Below, piece after piece: positions 55,580 to 64,000 of a DNA stretch of 64,000 bases; position 1 is the stretch's first letter; each line of letters opens with the position of its first letter. Origin of the DNA: Tenericutes bacterium MO-XQ. GTDB lineage: Bacteria > Bacillota_I > Bacilli_A > Acholeplasmatales > Acholeplasmataceae. The DNA lies in the NCBI GenBank assembly GCA_002838185.1, contig CP017948.1:620001-684000 (forward strand), written 5' to 3'. The notes beneath the pieces were generated by a model that did not search any database, had not been told where the DNA came from, and was given only the letters and a program-made list of their open reading frames with translations. A program made the translations under genes and the position numbers.

Positions 55580-55723
55580 CTAGGTGCTGTTGGTATCGCA
55601 ACAATGTGGGAAGCTGTCATTGCAGATGTAGGAGTTTCAATAATTGCCATATTTAATGCCATGAGAGTATTGAGGTATAATGAAAAGAAATTTTCAATTC
55701 ATAATGATCGAGTTTTAGGATAG
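55580..55723 (+). pseudogene. cadA C-terminal fragment abutting module A7
   Basis: The frame LGAVGIATMWEAVIADVG continues to NAMRVLRYNEKKF and a TAG, matching the last 40 residues of CadA with a different tail. It cannot make a pump. The join with the module end is exact. Confidence 0.85.
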
Positions 55724-55874
55724 TAGTAAAAATAAAGCTTGTTATATTCAATCAACGATGAAGAGAAACAACAATTTATACAAAGAAAGATTAAAATAGT
55801 TTAACTTGCAACTAAAATAATTGGTTCAAAAATGAAGGACACTTGTGAGAGAGCTATTCAATTTGAGGATAAAC

Positions 55875-56342
55875 ATGAAAAAATACGTTATATATTTATT
55901 AATTATTACAGTTTTGGTAACTATTGAACAACAGGTAAAACATTTTATAACTGTGAGTATTAACATATATCAAAAAGTTGTTATTATTCAGGATCTATTT
56001 ACTATTACATACACTAAAAACGAAGGAGCAGCATGGGGACTATTTCAAGGTCGAATGACTTTCTTAATAATAATTACAGTGATTTCTTTAGTTATTTTTA
56101 CGTTTGTTTTGATAAAACATGGTGATTTTAAGAATGAAAAATTACTTACAATTTCAATGATACTTTTGATATCCGGAAGTTTAGGTAATTTCATAAATAG
56201 GATTCTATTGAGTTATGTTATTGATTATTTAGATTTCCTTGTCTTTGGTTATGACTTCCCAGTTTTCAATTTAGCTGATGTTTTTCTTACCTTAGGAGTT
56301 TCAGGTTATGCCATAAGTTTGATATTTAAGAAAGAGAGCTGA
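55875..56342 (+). CDS. lspA: Lipoprotein signal peptidase, second copy
   Basis: The protein of 155 residues has four membrane segments and LspA motifs TIEQQVK, TKNEGAAWGLF, GSLGNFINR, VIDYLDF and FNLADVFLTLG. The two catalytic Asp (in VIDYLDF and LAD) are kept, while the usual Asp of VDQ is Glu and GNxxDR is GNFINR. ATG 55875 follows GAGGAT. It sits between a broken cadA and the copper block and may serve an imported lipoprotein such as CueP. Confidence 0.85.
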   Translation: MKKYVIYLLIITVLVTIEQQVKHFITVSINIYQKVVIIQDLFTITYTKNEGAAWGLFQGRMTFLIIITVISLVIFTFVLIKHGDFKNEKLLTISMILLISGSLGNFINRILLSYVIDYLDFLVFGYDFPVFNLADVFLTLGVSGYAISLIFKKES

Positions 56343-56573
56343 GTAAAGGACAGTCATCGGTGAACTATTGATCCTTATATATAAGGAAGAGATAATCGTT
56401 GCCAAATGATACAATGATAAAATGTATGTTTAAAACACATCAAAAAAAACATAAGCAGTTAATCTTCAGGTTGTATAAATCAATGTCAAGTGATTAAGAC
56501 TAACCCAAACACTACAAGCTGAAGTTATTTATAAGTTAAGCTCTATTGTACAAAAAAAAGAAAGGAGAATTAT

Positions 56574-56720
56574 ATGCTAAGAAAAAGAATAAAAATATGG
56601 AGGTCTAAATATATAAACAAGGATCGAGTTATTATAGGAAATTATATGGTAACCAATGACTTAAAAATTACAGTACTTTATAAAAATTTTGCGCCTAAGA
56701 AGGGACAAGACACTATATGA
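56574..56720 (+). CDS. Small basic ORF upstream of the YiiX-like gene
   Basis: The 48-codon frame MLRKRIKIWRSKYINKDR ends with a TGA that overlaps an ATG at 56717 (ATGA). AAGGAG precedes its start. The family is unknown. The coupling suggests that it is a real small gene or a leader for the next one. Confidence 0.45.
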   Translation: MLRKRIKIWRSKYINKDRVIIGNYMVTNDLKITVLYKNFAPKKGQDTI

Positions 56721-56794
56721 AGAAAGACAGATTTTTAAGAAACGTACTCATTGGCACTTCATTATTATTGTATATTGATTATGAGGTATTCAAC

Positions 56795-57721
56795 ATGAAA
56801 GTAAAAAAAATACGTAAAAGGTTTTTTCTAATTGTACTTATTTTATCCGTTTCAATATTCTTGCAAGGACTTAATCAAAATATAAAAGTCAATCAGTTAA
56901 TAAGAGATTTTAAAGAACGAGGTATAGAGGGAGAGACAGTAACCATCTATTTTGATAATGGGATGGAAGAAATAAGAATGTATCACCCAGTCGAAAGAAT
57001 CAATGAATATGAGAAAGCGGATACACGTAGCCTTTTTTATACAACCAAAGATGAACCATTTATTGGGAAAAAAGGGGATATATTTGTGACTCAGGAATCA
57101 CCTTTTCCAAACATATTCGGTTTTCATCAATTGATGAGTTTTTTTGTTGGAGGACACGCTGCACTGAATAATGGTAACAATCAATTCATTGAAGCTGTAG
57201 GCTTCCCAAAAGATGATGAAAGTATCTTTGATATAATCAAAGACCCTTCAGATGGTACACATGATTATTCAGTTGGTGTAAGACAATCTTCTACTAATTA
57301 TTGGATGTTGCCATATTTTAGAGGAGAAAACGACTTGTCATATCCTTATTATGGTTCTTATTACAGAGAAAAATTCGTAGTATTAAGAGTAAAAAATATA
57401 GATGAAGAAAAACTGGATCAAACTATGTCATATGCCAATGAACATTTAGAAAATCGTTCATTATATAATTTCCTTTTCATTATGGACACAAAAAACAAAT
57501 TCTACTGTACTGATTTTATAAGTCGTTCATACAGATATGGGTTAAGTAAGAATAGTTCAGATAAAAACTATCCAAAAACCCTAAATGATAATGGTTTTGT
57601 AACAACTGTTAATGATCTTATCTTATCAAAGGATACATATATTACTGCTTATGTAGAAAACACAGATGGAATTAGACACATCTACTATTTAGAAGATGAA
57701 GGATTGACATCTAATGAATAG
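56795..57721 (+). CDS. YiiX-like permuted NlpC/P60 cysteine hydrolase, membrane-anchored
   Basis: The protein of about 308 residues has a basic N-terminus and one hydrophobic segment (8-25), then a papain-like domain with GDIFVTQES, His in VGGHAALNN near 118 and Cys in KFYCTDFISRSY near 236, the permuted order of YiiX/YebB hydrolases. These cleave amide or thioester bonds in lipids or peptides. ATG 56795 follows GAGGT; an upstream in-frame ATG at 56717 is coupled to a small ORF and is an alternative. The copper-operon promoter overlaps its last codons. Confidence 0.65.
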   Translation: MKVKKIRKRFFLIVLILSVSIFLQGLNQNIKVNQLIRDFKERGIEGETVTIYFDNGMEEIRMYHPVERINEYEKADTRSLFYTTKDEPFIGKKGDIFVTQESPFPNIFGFHQLMSFFVGGHAALNNGNNQFIEAVGFPKDDESIFDIIKDPSDGTHDYSVGVRQSSTNYWMLPYFRGENDLSYPYYGSYYREKFVVLRVKNIDEEKLDQTMSYANEHLENRSLYNFLFIMDTKNKFYCTDFISRSYRYGLSKNSSDKNYPKTLNDNGFVTTVNDLILSKDTYITAYVENTDGIRHIYYLEDEGLTSNE

Positions 57722-57760
57722 TTTGATATAGTATAGATGACACCCCACCACGGGAGGGGT
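57704..57760 (+). promoter_or_regulatory. Copper-operon promoter with CsoR-type operator
   Basis: TTGACA (57704-57709), a 17-base spacer and TATAGT (57727-57732) form a strong promoter. Just after it lies ACCCCACCACGGGAGGGGT (57742-57760), a G/C-rich pseudopalindrome typical of CsoR operators and very unlike the AT-rich surroundings. No csoR gene is in the window. Confidence 0.7.
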
Positions 57761-57780
57761 AAAAAAAGGAGGAATTACTT

Positions 57781-58011
57781 ATGGCAACGCTAATTTATAG
57801 AATCGGAGATATCCATTGCATCGGATGCATCAATCGCATTACTTCAGCTTTAAAATCAGCGGGAGCAATCAATGTTGATATTAATTTTTCAACACATATT
57901 GCAAAAGTATTGACTGAAGAGGAAAAACCCAATTCAAATATGTATCTTGAGGTTATTGTTCAAACAGGATATCAAGTCGAATACTTAACGACCATCGAAG
58001 AGGAACAATAA
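57781..58011 (+). CDS. Small HMA-domain copper chaperone (CopZ-like)
   Basis: The 76-residue ferredoxin-like domain has HCIGC (CxxC) in loop 1, the copper(I) site, and a fold-length sequence. It starts after AAAGGAGG and is followed by copA after one base. It likely passes Cu(I) to CopA. Confidence 0.85.
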   Translation: MATLIYRIGDIHCIGCINRITSALKSAGAINVDINFSTHIAKVLTEEEKPNSNMYLEVIVQTGYQVEYLTTIEEEQ

Positions 58012-58012
58012 A

Positions 58013-60487
58013 ATGTCGAGTAATATTAAATATCGAGTGAATGGTATGACTTGTGCTTCGTGTGTCAACCATGTTGAAAAAGCATTAAGAAAAGTTGAGG
58101 GGATAATTGATGTTTCTGTGAATTTAGCAACTGAAACTGCAACAATTCAATTTGATGATAACAGTTTTAGTTCAAATCTTGCAATGAATGCTGTTAAGGG
58201 GATAGGATATGAACTCATTACTATCGAAAACAATCATAAGACTGTGACTGCTAGAGTTGATGGAATGAGTTGTGCAACATGCGCAAACAGTATTGATAAT
58301 ACACTGTTGAAGATGGATGGGATTATTGATGCTCATGTTAATCTCGCTACGGAGAAAGTTACCATTCAATATGACGATCGCGTCATTCGTTTTAGTGATA
58401 TCAAACACCGCATCCAAAGCATTGGATATAAGATTAGTCTCGAAGTAACAAATGATGAATCGGTTGATCCTGATACACTCAAGATGAATTCCGCTAAAAA
58501 AAGAGTTCTATTGAGTTCAACAATAACTATTTTGATGATGTCACTCATGCTGATTCACATGTTTGTTGTTGAAATTCCATTATACACTTGGATCATTGCC
58601 ATACTGGGTTTCCCAGTCATATTTATCATTGGCCGTCACGTGCACAGAGGAAGTTATTACTCTCTTAAATCATTGAAACCGAATATGGATGTCCTTGTGT
58701 CACTCGGATCTATTCCACCCTATCTCATCGGTCTCACAGGATTGTTTTTCCCAATCACAACATTTATCGAAATGGCAGCAACAATTATGACATTTCACTT
58801 GATTGGAAAACTCCTGGAAAGTAAGGCTAAAGGAAAAGCATCCCAAGCCATCAAAAAATTAATGGAACTAGGTGCGAAAACTGCACGCATTTTAGTCGAT
58901 GGCAATGAGATCGAAGTTTTAACGAATGAACTCAGTGTTAAAGATATCATGATTATTAGACCAGGCGAAAAAATACCAACAGACGGAATGATTATTGAAG
59001 GTAAAAGTTTAATTGATGAATCGATTGCAACAGGTGAATCGATGCCGGTCAAAAAGCATGTGGGTGACAATGTAATCGGAGCAACCATTAATAAAGATGG
59101 CTTGCTCAAAGTAGAAGTTACTAAAGTTGGTAAAGAAACATTCTTATCTCAAGTTATTGAGATGGTTGAAGCTTGTCAGGGGTCCAAAGTGCCTATACAA
59201 GAATTTGCAGACAGAATTACATCCTACTTTGTGCCAGCAATTATGGTTTTAACAGTACTCACGTTCAGTTCTTTTTTAATTTTTCAAAATTTCCATCTGA
59301 GTATCTTAGAGTATATGGAACCTATCTTACCTTGGATTAACACAGATCAAACTCCATTAACGTTAGCATTTATTACTGCGACTGCTGTGTTAGTTATAGC
59401 ATGCCCGTGTGCCCTTGGATTGGGAACACCTACAGCGTTAATGGTTGGTAGTGGTGTTGGCGCAGAAAAAGGTATTCTAATTCGCAACGGTGAAGCAGTT
59501 CAAACACTTAAGGATATCAAAGCCATTGCTTTTGATAAAACTGGCACGTTAACATATGGGAAACCCGTAGTGACTGACAAGCATGCTATAGGTATAAGTG
59601 AACATCAAATGATGCTTGTCGCTGGATCACTTGAAACAGGATCAGAGCATCCATTAGCAATGGCAATTATCGAAGATGTAAAAAATAATAATCAAAAGCT
59701 ATTAAACCCAAGAGATTTTGAAGCCATATCTGGCATGGGTATAAAAGGTATTCTAGATAATAAGACATATTATTTTGGTAACAGAAAACTAATCAAATCG
59801 ATTGGTCATTCTTATGATGGATTAGAATCAATGATGCAACAACTTGAAAATGAAGCTAAAACGGTGATGATTCTAGCAGATGATATAGAGATACTTGGTA
59901 TCATTGCTGTTGCAGATGCATTAAAACCTGAATCTACATATGTTATTCGGGCAATTGAAAATCTTGGTATAACGACTGCTATGATTACGGGAGACAATTC
60001 AAGAACTGCTCTTGCAATTGCGAAAAAAGCTGGTATAACGCGAATTATATCTGATGTTTTACCCGAAGGAAAAGTAAGCGAAATTTCAAAACTACAAAGC
60101 GAGTTTGGATTAGTTGCAATGGTCGGTGATGGTATTAATGACGCTCCAGCGCTAAAACAAGCTAATGTGGGTATTGCAATTGGAACAGGTACTGATATTG
60201 CAAAAGAAGCAGCAGATGTTACATTGGTCTCTGGTGAGTTACATACACTGCTTACGTCCATTCAGTTATCGAAAGCAATCTTTACAAAGATTAAACAAAA
60301 CTATTTTTGGGCATGGTTTTATAATGCGATTGCAATCCCATTTGCGATGTTAGGCTTATTACATCCAATGATTGGTGCTGCTGCAATGTCAATAAGTTCA
60401 CTTAATGTTATCTACAATTCACTTAGACTCAAAAAGCATTCATTCTTAAAAGTTGATAAGGAGTTAGTACATGCACACTCATCATAA
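58013..60487 (+). CDS. copA: Cu(I)-exporting P1B-1 ATPase CopA
   Basis: The 824-residue pump has two HMA domains (GMTCASC near residue 11 and GMSCATC near 84), CPC in VIACPCALGLGTPTA near 463, DKTGTLT near 508, EHPLAMAI and GDGINDAPAL. This is the typical CopA layout. It expels cytosolic Cu(I). Its 3' end overlaps the lgt start by 17 bases. Confidence 0.93.
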   Translation: MSSNIKYRVNGMTCASCVNHVEKALRKVEGIIDVSVNLATETATIQFDDNSFSSNLAMNAVKGIGYELITIENNHKTVTARVDGMSCATCANSIDNTLLKMDGIIDAHVNLATEKVTIQYDDRVIRFSDIKHRIQSIGYKISLEVTNDESVDPDTLKMNSAKKRVLLSSTITILMMSLMLIHMFVVEIPLYTWIIAILGFPVIFIIGRHVHRGSYYSLKSLKPNMDVLVSLGSIPPYLIGLTGLFFPITTFIEMAATIMTFHLIGKLLESKAKGKASQAIKKLMELGAKTARILVDGNEIEVLTNELSVKDIMIIRPGEKIPTDGMIIEGKSLIDESIATGESMPVKKHVGDNVIGATINKDGLLKVEVTKVGKETFLSQVIEMVEACQGSKVPIQEFADRITSYFVPAIMVLTVLTFSSFLIFQNFHLSILEYMEPILPWINTDQTPLTLAFITATAVLVIACPCALGLGTPTALMVGSGVGAEKGILIRNGEAVQTLKDIKAIAFDKTGTLTYGKPVVTDKHAIGISEHQMMLVAGSLETGSEHPLAMAIIEDVKNNNQKLLNPRDFEAISGMGIKGILDNKTYYFGNRKLIKSIGHSYDGLESMMQQLENEAKTVMILADDIEILGIIAVADALKPESTYVIRAIENLGITTAMITGDNSRTALAIAKKAGITRIISDVLPEGKVSEISKLQSEFGLVAMVGDGINDAPALKQANVGIAIGTGTDIAKEAADVTLVSGELHTLLTSIQLSKAIFTKIKQNYFWAWFYNAIAIPFAMLGLLHPMIGAAAMSISSLNVIYNSLRLKKHSFLKVDKELVHAHSS

Positions 60488-61400
60488 TACAAAGCATCAA
60501 CATCATCAGTATATGATCATGATTCACATCTTTTTGATGGTCTTGTTTCTTGCGATAGGAAGCCAGAGTAGCGCCCCCTATTCAAGAGTAGCAATTGATT
60601 TTGGTAGCATTCAAATCTATTGGTATGCAATTTTCATTTTGACAGGAGTATTTATAGCGGCATATTATAGTCAGAATGAACTCAATCGTTTAAATTATCC
60701 TAAGGATATTATCTATGACGGTCTCTTAATTGGGTTACCTTTAGCACTTTTAGGAGCTAGACTTTACTATGTGTTATTTGATCCAATTCCACATTATAAG
60801 ACTTTTCTAGACATAATCAATATTTCAAAAGGTGGCTTAGCGATTCATGGAGCAATCATTACCACTCTAGTTTTTGTACCTATTTTTTGTAAGATCAAAA
60901 AAATTAAATTATTGCCACTTATAGATACGTTGATGATAGGATTTCTCATTGGACAAATCGTTGGTAGATTTGGAAATTTCATGAACCATGAAGCCTACGG
61001 ACCAGCAATTCAATCAGCCTGGGTTATTGACATATTGCCTAAATTCATTGTTGAACAAATGACACTGGGTAATGTTGTTCATCATCCTACCTTTTTATAT
61101 GAAGGTTTGTGGAACCTATCTATGCTTGTCACACTGATCATTTTAAAGAAGAAACGTTTGCTCAAAGTAGGTGAAAATCTTGGACTTTATTTGATATGGT
61201 ACGGTTTAGGTAGAGGAATAATCATTGAGCCGATGAGAGTCAATGGTGCATATGGAGATGCACTGATGATTATGAATATTCCAGTAAATATATTAATGTC
61301 ACTTGTTTTTGTTGTTTTAGGTGTAGTGTATTTGTTTTTTAGCAGACTAAAGATGAAAAATCTTCCCTATCAAGTAGATTTAGTCAATGTAACATCATAA
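60471..61400 (+). CDS. lgt: Prolipoprotein diacylglyceryl transferase with His-rich N-terminus
   Basis: The 309-residue membrane protein has seven hydrophobic segments and the Lgt signature GRFGNFMNHEAYG, the conserved GLAIHGA and YGLGRGIIEP-like region. It transfers diacylglycerol to the lipobox cysteine of prolipoproteins. The first 15 residues (MHTHHNTKHQHHQYM) are extra and His-rich, suggesting metal binding. It overlaps copA, so the two are coupled. Confidence 0.9.
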   Translation: MHTHHNTKHQHHQYMIMIHIFLMVLFLAIGSQSSAPYSRVAIDFGSIQIYWYAIFILTGVFIAAYYSQNELNRLNYPKDIIYDGLLIGLPLALLGARLYYVLFDPIPHYKTFLDIINISKGGLAIHGAIITTLVFVPIFCKIKKIKLLPLIDTLMIGFLIGQIVGRFGNFMNHEAYGPAIQSAWVIDILPKFIVEQMTLGNVVHHPTFLYEGLWNLSMLVTLIILKKKRLLKVGENLGLYLIWYGLGRGIIIEPMRVNGAYGDALMIMNIPVNILMSLVFVVLGVVYLFFSRLKMKNLPYQVDLVNVTS

Positions 61401-61412
61401 CAATCAATAACG

Positions 61413-61450
61413 AAATGCCAGAGATCAAAATTATTCTCTGGCATTTTTAT
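61413..61450 (+). terminator. Terminator between lgt and copB
   Basis: AAATGCCAGAGA pairs with TCTCTGGCATTT, with a T-run on the plus strand and A residues on the other side, so it can serve both converging units. Confidence 0.85.
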
Positions 61451-61493
61451 ATAGAAAAAGTGAGTTTATTAGACTCACTCTCTTATGATAATT

Positions 61494-63617
61494 CTATATT
61501 TTTAGCAAACGGGCGTTGATTGCTGCAATGACTGTACTAAGTGACATTAATACTGCTCCAACTGCAGGACTCAATAGAATACCAATAGAACTTAATACAC
61601 CAGCAGCTAAAGGAATAGCTATAATATTATATCCTGTTGCCCATATGAGGTTTTGAATCATTTTCTTATAGGTTGACTTAGAAAGCTTTATGATATTTAC
61701 GACGTCCATTGGGTTACTCTTAACGAGTATGACATCTGCAGTTTCAATCGCTACATCTGTACCTGCACCAATTGCAATACCGAGGTGTGCTTTTGCTAGG
61801 GCTGGTGCATCATTGATGCCATCACCAGTCATTGCTACAAGACGTCCTTCTTTTGTTAGTGATTCAATCTTATCTGATTTTTGATCAGGTAAAACCTCGG
61901 CAAATACATGTTTTATGCCCAACTTTTTGGCAACTTCATTCGCAACTTTTTGATTATCCCCTGTAAGCATGTATGAATCAATGCCCATTTCTTTAAGCGA
62001 TTCAATCGCTTCCTTTGAGGTTTCTCTAATCATATCATTTAAAGCGATATAACCCATCAGTTTTTTATCCTTAAGGACAAAAACAACAGTGTTGCCTTGA
62101 TTCGCTAATGCTTCATATGCGCTAATATCGAATGGTATCTTCAACTCTTTAATATAACCCGGACTTACGATCTCAACAGTAGATTGTTGTACTATACCAA
62201 CAAGTCCTTTACCAGGAATTGCTGTGATATCTTTACCTTTTTGAAGTTGCACTTTTTTATCTTTAGCAGCTCTAACGATTGCTTTTGCTATAGGATGTTC
62301 GGACTCATTCTCAATTGCATATGCAATTGATAGAAGTTCGTTTTCACTCAAACTAAAGCTTTCAATTTTTGAAATTCCGAATTCACCTCTAGTTAGTGTG
62401 CCTGTTTTATCAAATACAACAGTGTTAATTTTGCGTGCATTTTCGAAATTTGCTCGATTCCGAATGAGTAACCCATGTTTTGCACCAATGCTTGATGAAA
62501 CAGCAGTAACGAGTGGTGTAGCTAATCCAAGTGCATGGGGGCATGAAATAATGACGACAGTAACTGCTCTTTCCATAGCAAATCCTACATTTTTACCCAG
62601 TAACATCCAGATAACAAATGTAGATATTCCACCAAGTAATGCAACATAGAATAAGTATTTTGCCGCAATATCTGCTATTCTTTGTGTTTTTGAACGTGTT
62701 TTTTGAGCATCCCTGACGAGTTTAATGACTTGAGAAAGAAATGTCTCATCACCAATACGTGTCACTTTATATTTCAGTGAACCTTCAGCATTGATTGAAC
62801 CACCTATTAATTCGTCTCCAGGTGATTTATCGACAGGAACAGATTCACCGGTTAACATGGATTCGTTTACAGAAGACTTTCCTTCTGTGATTTTTCCGTC
62901 AATAGGAACCTTTTCTCCAGGTCTGACTAATAAAATCATACCTACTTTAACTTGAGTGACTGATATATCATTAATGTGACCATCTTGATCGATGACGTGA
63001 GCTTCTTCAGGCATCAGTTTTAAGAGTTCTTCTAAAGCTCTTGATGCACCTAATACAGACTTCATTTCAATCCAGTGACCGAGTAGCATGATTGAGATGA
63101 GTGATGATAATTCCCAGAAAAAATCTTGACCGGTTTGGAATATGACGGTATAGGCACTATAGATATAGGCAACGACAATAGCAAGGCCAATGAGAGACAT
63201 CATAGCTGGTGCTTTTTGTTTCAACTCTTCAAAAGTACCTTTAAAAAATGGTAATCCTCCGTATATAAATAACACAGTGCTGAGTGTCAAAAGAATGTAT
63301 AAGTCTCCAGAAAACCTTAGATTCAAATCGAAAAATTCCTGAATCATAGGTGAGAGAGTTAAAATTGGAACTAATAATCCTAGTGAAATAAAAAACCTTC
63401 TTTTAAAATCTTTAACCATCATAGTATGGTGATCGTGATGCCCTTCATGACTTTCATGCTCTGCATCTTTGTAACTTTCACCGTGACTATGGTTGTGAAT
63501 TTCTTCATGATGGTGTATGTGGTCATCATGCGTTTCGTGATTCATGGCTTTTTTATTGTGGTCGATATGCTCATTTTTATTATCTTTGTGATGATGATTG
63601 TGTTTATGTTTGTCCAT
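61494..63617 (-). CDS. copB: CopB-type P1B-3 copper/silver ATPase with His-rich N-terminus
   Basis: The 707-residue pump has no HMA domain but a long His-rich start (residues 1-75, such as HKHNHHHKDNK). The membrane motif is CPH (VVIISCPHALGLATPL near 356), which marks the P1B-3 group; DKTGTLTRG lies near 401 and GDGINDAPAL near 600. It probably exports Cu or Ag. It follows cueP on the minus strand with AAAGGAGG in front of its ATG. Confidence 0.9.
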   Translation of the reverse strand: MDKHKHNHHHKDNKNEHIDHNKKAMNHETHDDHIHHHEEIHNHSHGESYKDAEHESHEGHHDHHTMMVKDFKRRFFISLGLLVPILTLSPMIQEFFDLNLRFSGDLYILLTLSTVLFIYGGLPFFKGTFEELKQKAPAMMSLIGLAIVVAYIYSAYTVIFQTGQDFFWELSSLISIMLLGHWIEMKSVLGASRALEELLKLMPEEAHVIDQDGHINDISVTQVKVGMILLVRPGEKVPIDGKITEGKSSVNESMLTGESVPVDKSPGDELIGGSINAEGSLKYKVTRIGDETFLSQVIKLVRDAQKTRSKTQRIADIAAKYLFYVALLGGISTFVIWMLLGKNVGFAMERAVTVVIISCPHALGLATPLVTAVSSSIGAKHGLLIRNRANFENARKINTVVFDKTGTLTRGEFGISKIESFSLSENELLSIAYAIENESEHPIAKAIVRAAKDKKVQLQKGKDITAIPGKGLVGIVQQSTVEIVSPGYIKELKIPFDISAYEALANQGNTVVFVLKDKKLMGYIALNDMIRETSKEAIESLKEMGIDSYMLTGDNQKVANEVAKKLGIKHVFAEVLPDQKSDKIESLTKEGRLVAMTGDGINDAPALAKAHLGIAIGAGTDVAIETADVILVKSNPMDVVNIIKLSKSTYKKMIQNLIWATGYNIIAIPLAAGVLSSIGILLSPAVGAVLMSLSTVIAAINARLLKI

Positions 63618-63629
63618 AATTTGCCTCCT

Positions 63630-64000
63630 TTAGGCTAGTTTAAGTGTTGTAAGACATGTATTTGATGTAGTAAAAGTTGAAACTTCGTCAGTTGCCGAAA
63701 AATTCTCATATGAAACAGTAATCTGATATCGTTTATTTATTGGTAACCAAATACCGGCAAATCCATTCGAACTGCTTATAATAGTTTTTTCTATGATGAC
63801 AGTATTTGTTTGAGAATCAACAATCTTAACTTCAAAAGATTTGTTTTTTAACTCACCACGACAGGTGACTAAATTATGATTAGCGCAAGGATGAGTCTGA
63901 TTGACATAGGGTGCAAATGAGAGATAAAACTGACCTTTAGGTAGTTCTAACTCCACCTGATGTGTCGCATCACCTAAAAGCAATTTGGTTCCAGTAATCG
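63630..64000 (-). CDS. cueP: CueP family copper-binding protein, 5' end outside window
   Basis: The frame is open to the window edge. The visible C-terminal part has FYLSFAPYVNQTHPCANHNL, CRGEL, GIWLPINKRYQITV and STFTTSNTCLTTL, the conserved Cys and fold of CueP. In known bacteria CueP is an extracytoplasmic copper protein that feeds or protects Cu enzymes. In this cell it would need a lipid anchor, which fits the lgt and lspA genes nearby. Confidence 0.85.
   Translation of the reverse strand, partial: ITGTKLLLGDATHQVELELPKGQFYLSFAPYVNQTHPCANHNLVTCRGELKNKSFEVKIVDSQTNTVIIEKTIISSSNGFAGIWLPINKRYQITVSYENFSATDEVSTFTTSNTCLTTLKLA

Noticed and set aside
56701-56715. GGGACAAGACA as another A/B module end
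   Set aside because: It lacks the AATG part and all upstream phased motifs and lies within a small open frame, so it is probably chance.
1-64000. Mycoplasma-type code with TGA as Trp
   Set aside because: Several well-bounded genes end in TGA (recX, amidohydrolase) and Trp codons in conserved motifs are TGG.

Overview
The window is AT-rich DNA of a low-G+C Firmicute/Tenericute. TGA acts as a stop codon (for example in recX and the amidohydrolase gene) and Trp is encoded by TGG, so this is not a Mycoplasma or Spiroplasma. Gene content (YitT, RecX, a cysteine-type glutathione peroxidase, PepC, a MukB-like JetABC set) together with the AT bias suggests an Acholeplasma-like mollicute or a close relative. 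That placement is inference.

Region 1 (1-17.3 kb) is compact and looks like core chromosome: YitT membrane protein, S41 protease, RecX, amidohydrolase, DsbA-like protein, DEAD-box helicase, a three-gene JetA-JetB-JetC condensin operon without JetD, PepC, tRNA-Pro, an IS110 element, a GNAT acetyltransferase, a glutathione peroxidase with an OhrR-type regulator, then tRNA-Arg and tRNA-Ser.

Region 2 (17.3-57 kb) is an accessory island that starts directly after tRNA-Ser; a degenerate copy of that tRNA lies at about 19.0 kb. It holds IS3, IS110-independent IS3 remnants and IS256 elements, many 5'-truncated gene fragments, small membrane proteins, possible toxin and defence genes, and a large set of repeat modules. 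Four motif families (A, B, C, D) each consist of a 8-14 bp motif repeated directly at 20-23 bp (two helical turns) or 31-33 bp (three turns). All copies point the same way. Families A and B end in the same core, AATGACAAGACA, directly abutting variable, usually 5'-truncated, gene sequence. No transposase or integrase that would explain them is intact in the window. This is the least explained structure here. The island also carries a four-gene block at 47-50.4 kb (DUF2971, DnaQ-like exonuclease with BRCT, DUF4365 nuclease-like, unknown) that may be a defence system, and an RNase III gene split by an in-frame stop.

Region 3 overlaps region 2 and fills the right end: metal resistance. It includes a disrupted cadC-cadA pair whose cadA is split by IS3 remnants and an inserted ArsR regulator, P1B-4 ATPase and lspA block (26.4-31.8 kb); merA (41.3 kb); an intact cadC-cadA pair (52.1-54.9 kb); a second lspA (55.9 kb); and a copper block (57.7-64 kb) with a strong promoter and GC-rich operator, a CopZ-like chaperone, CopA, Lgt, and convergently a His-rich CopB-type ATPase and CueP. 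The recurring lipoprotein enzymes (LspA twice, Lgt once) next to metal ATPases fit maturation of a surface metal-binding lipoprotein such as CueP in a cell without an outer membrane.
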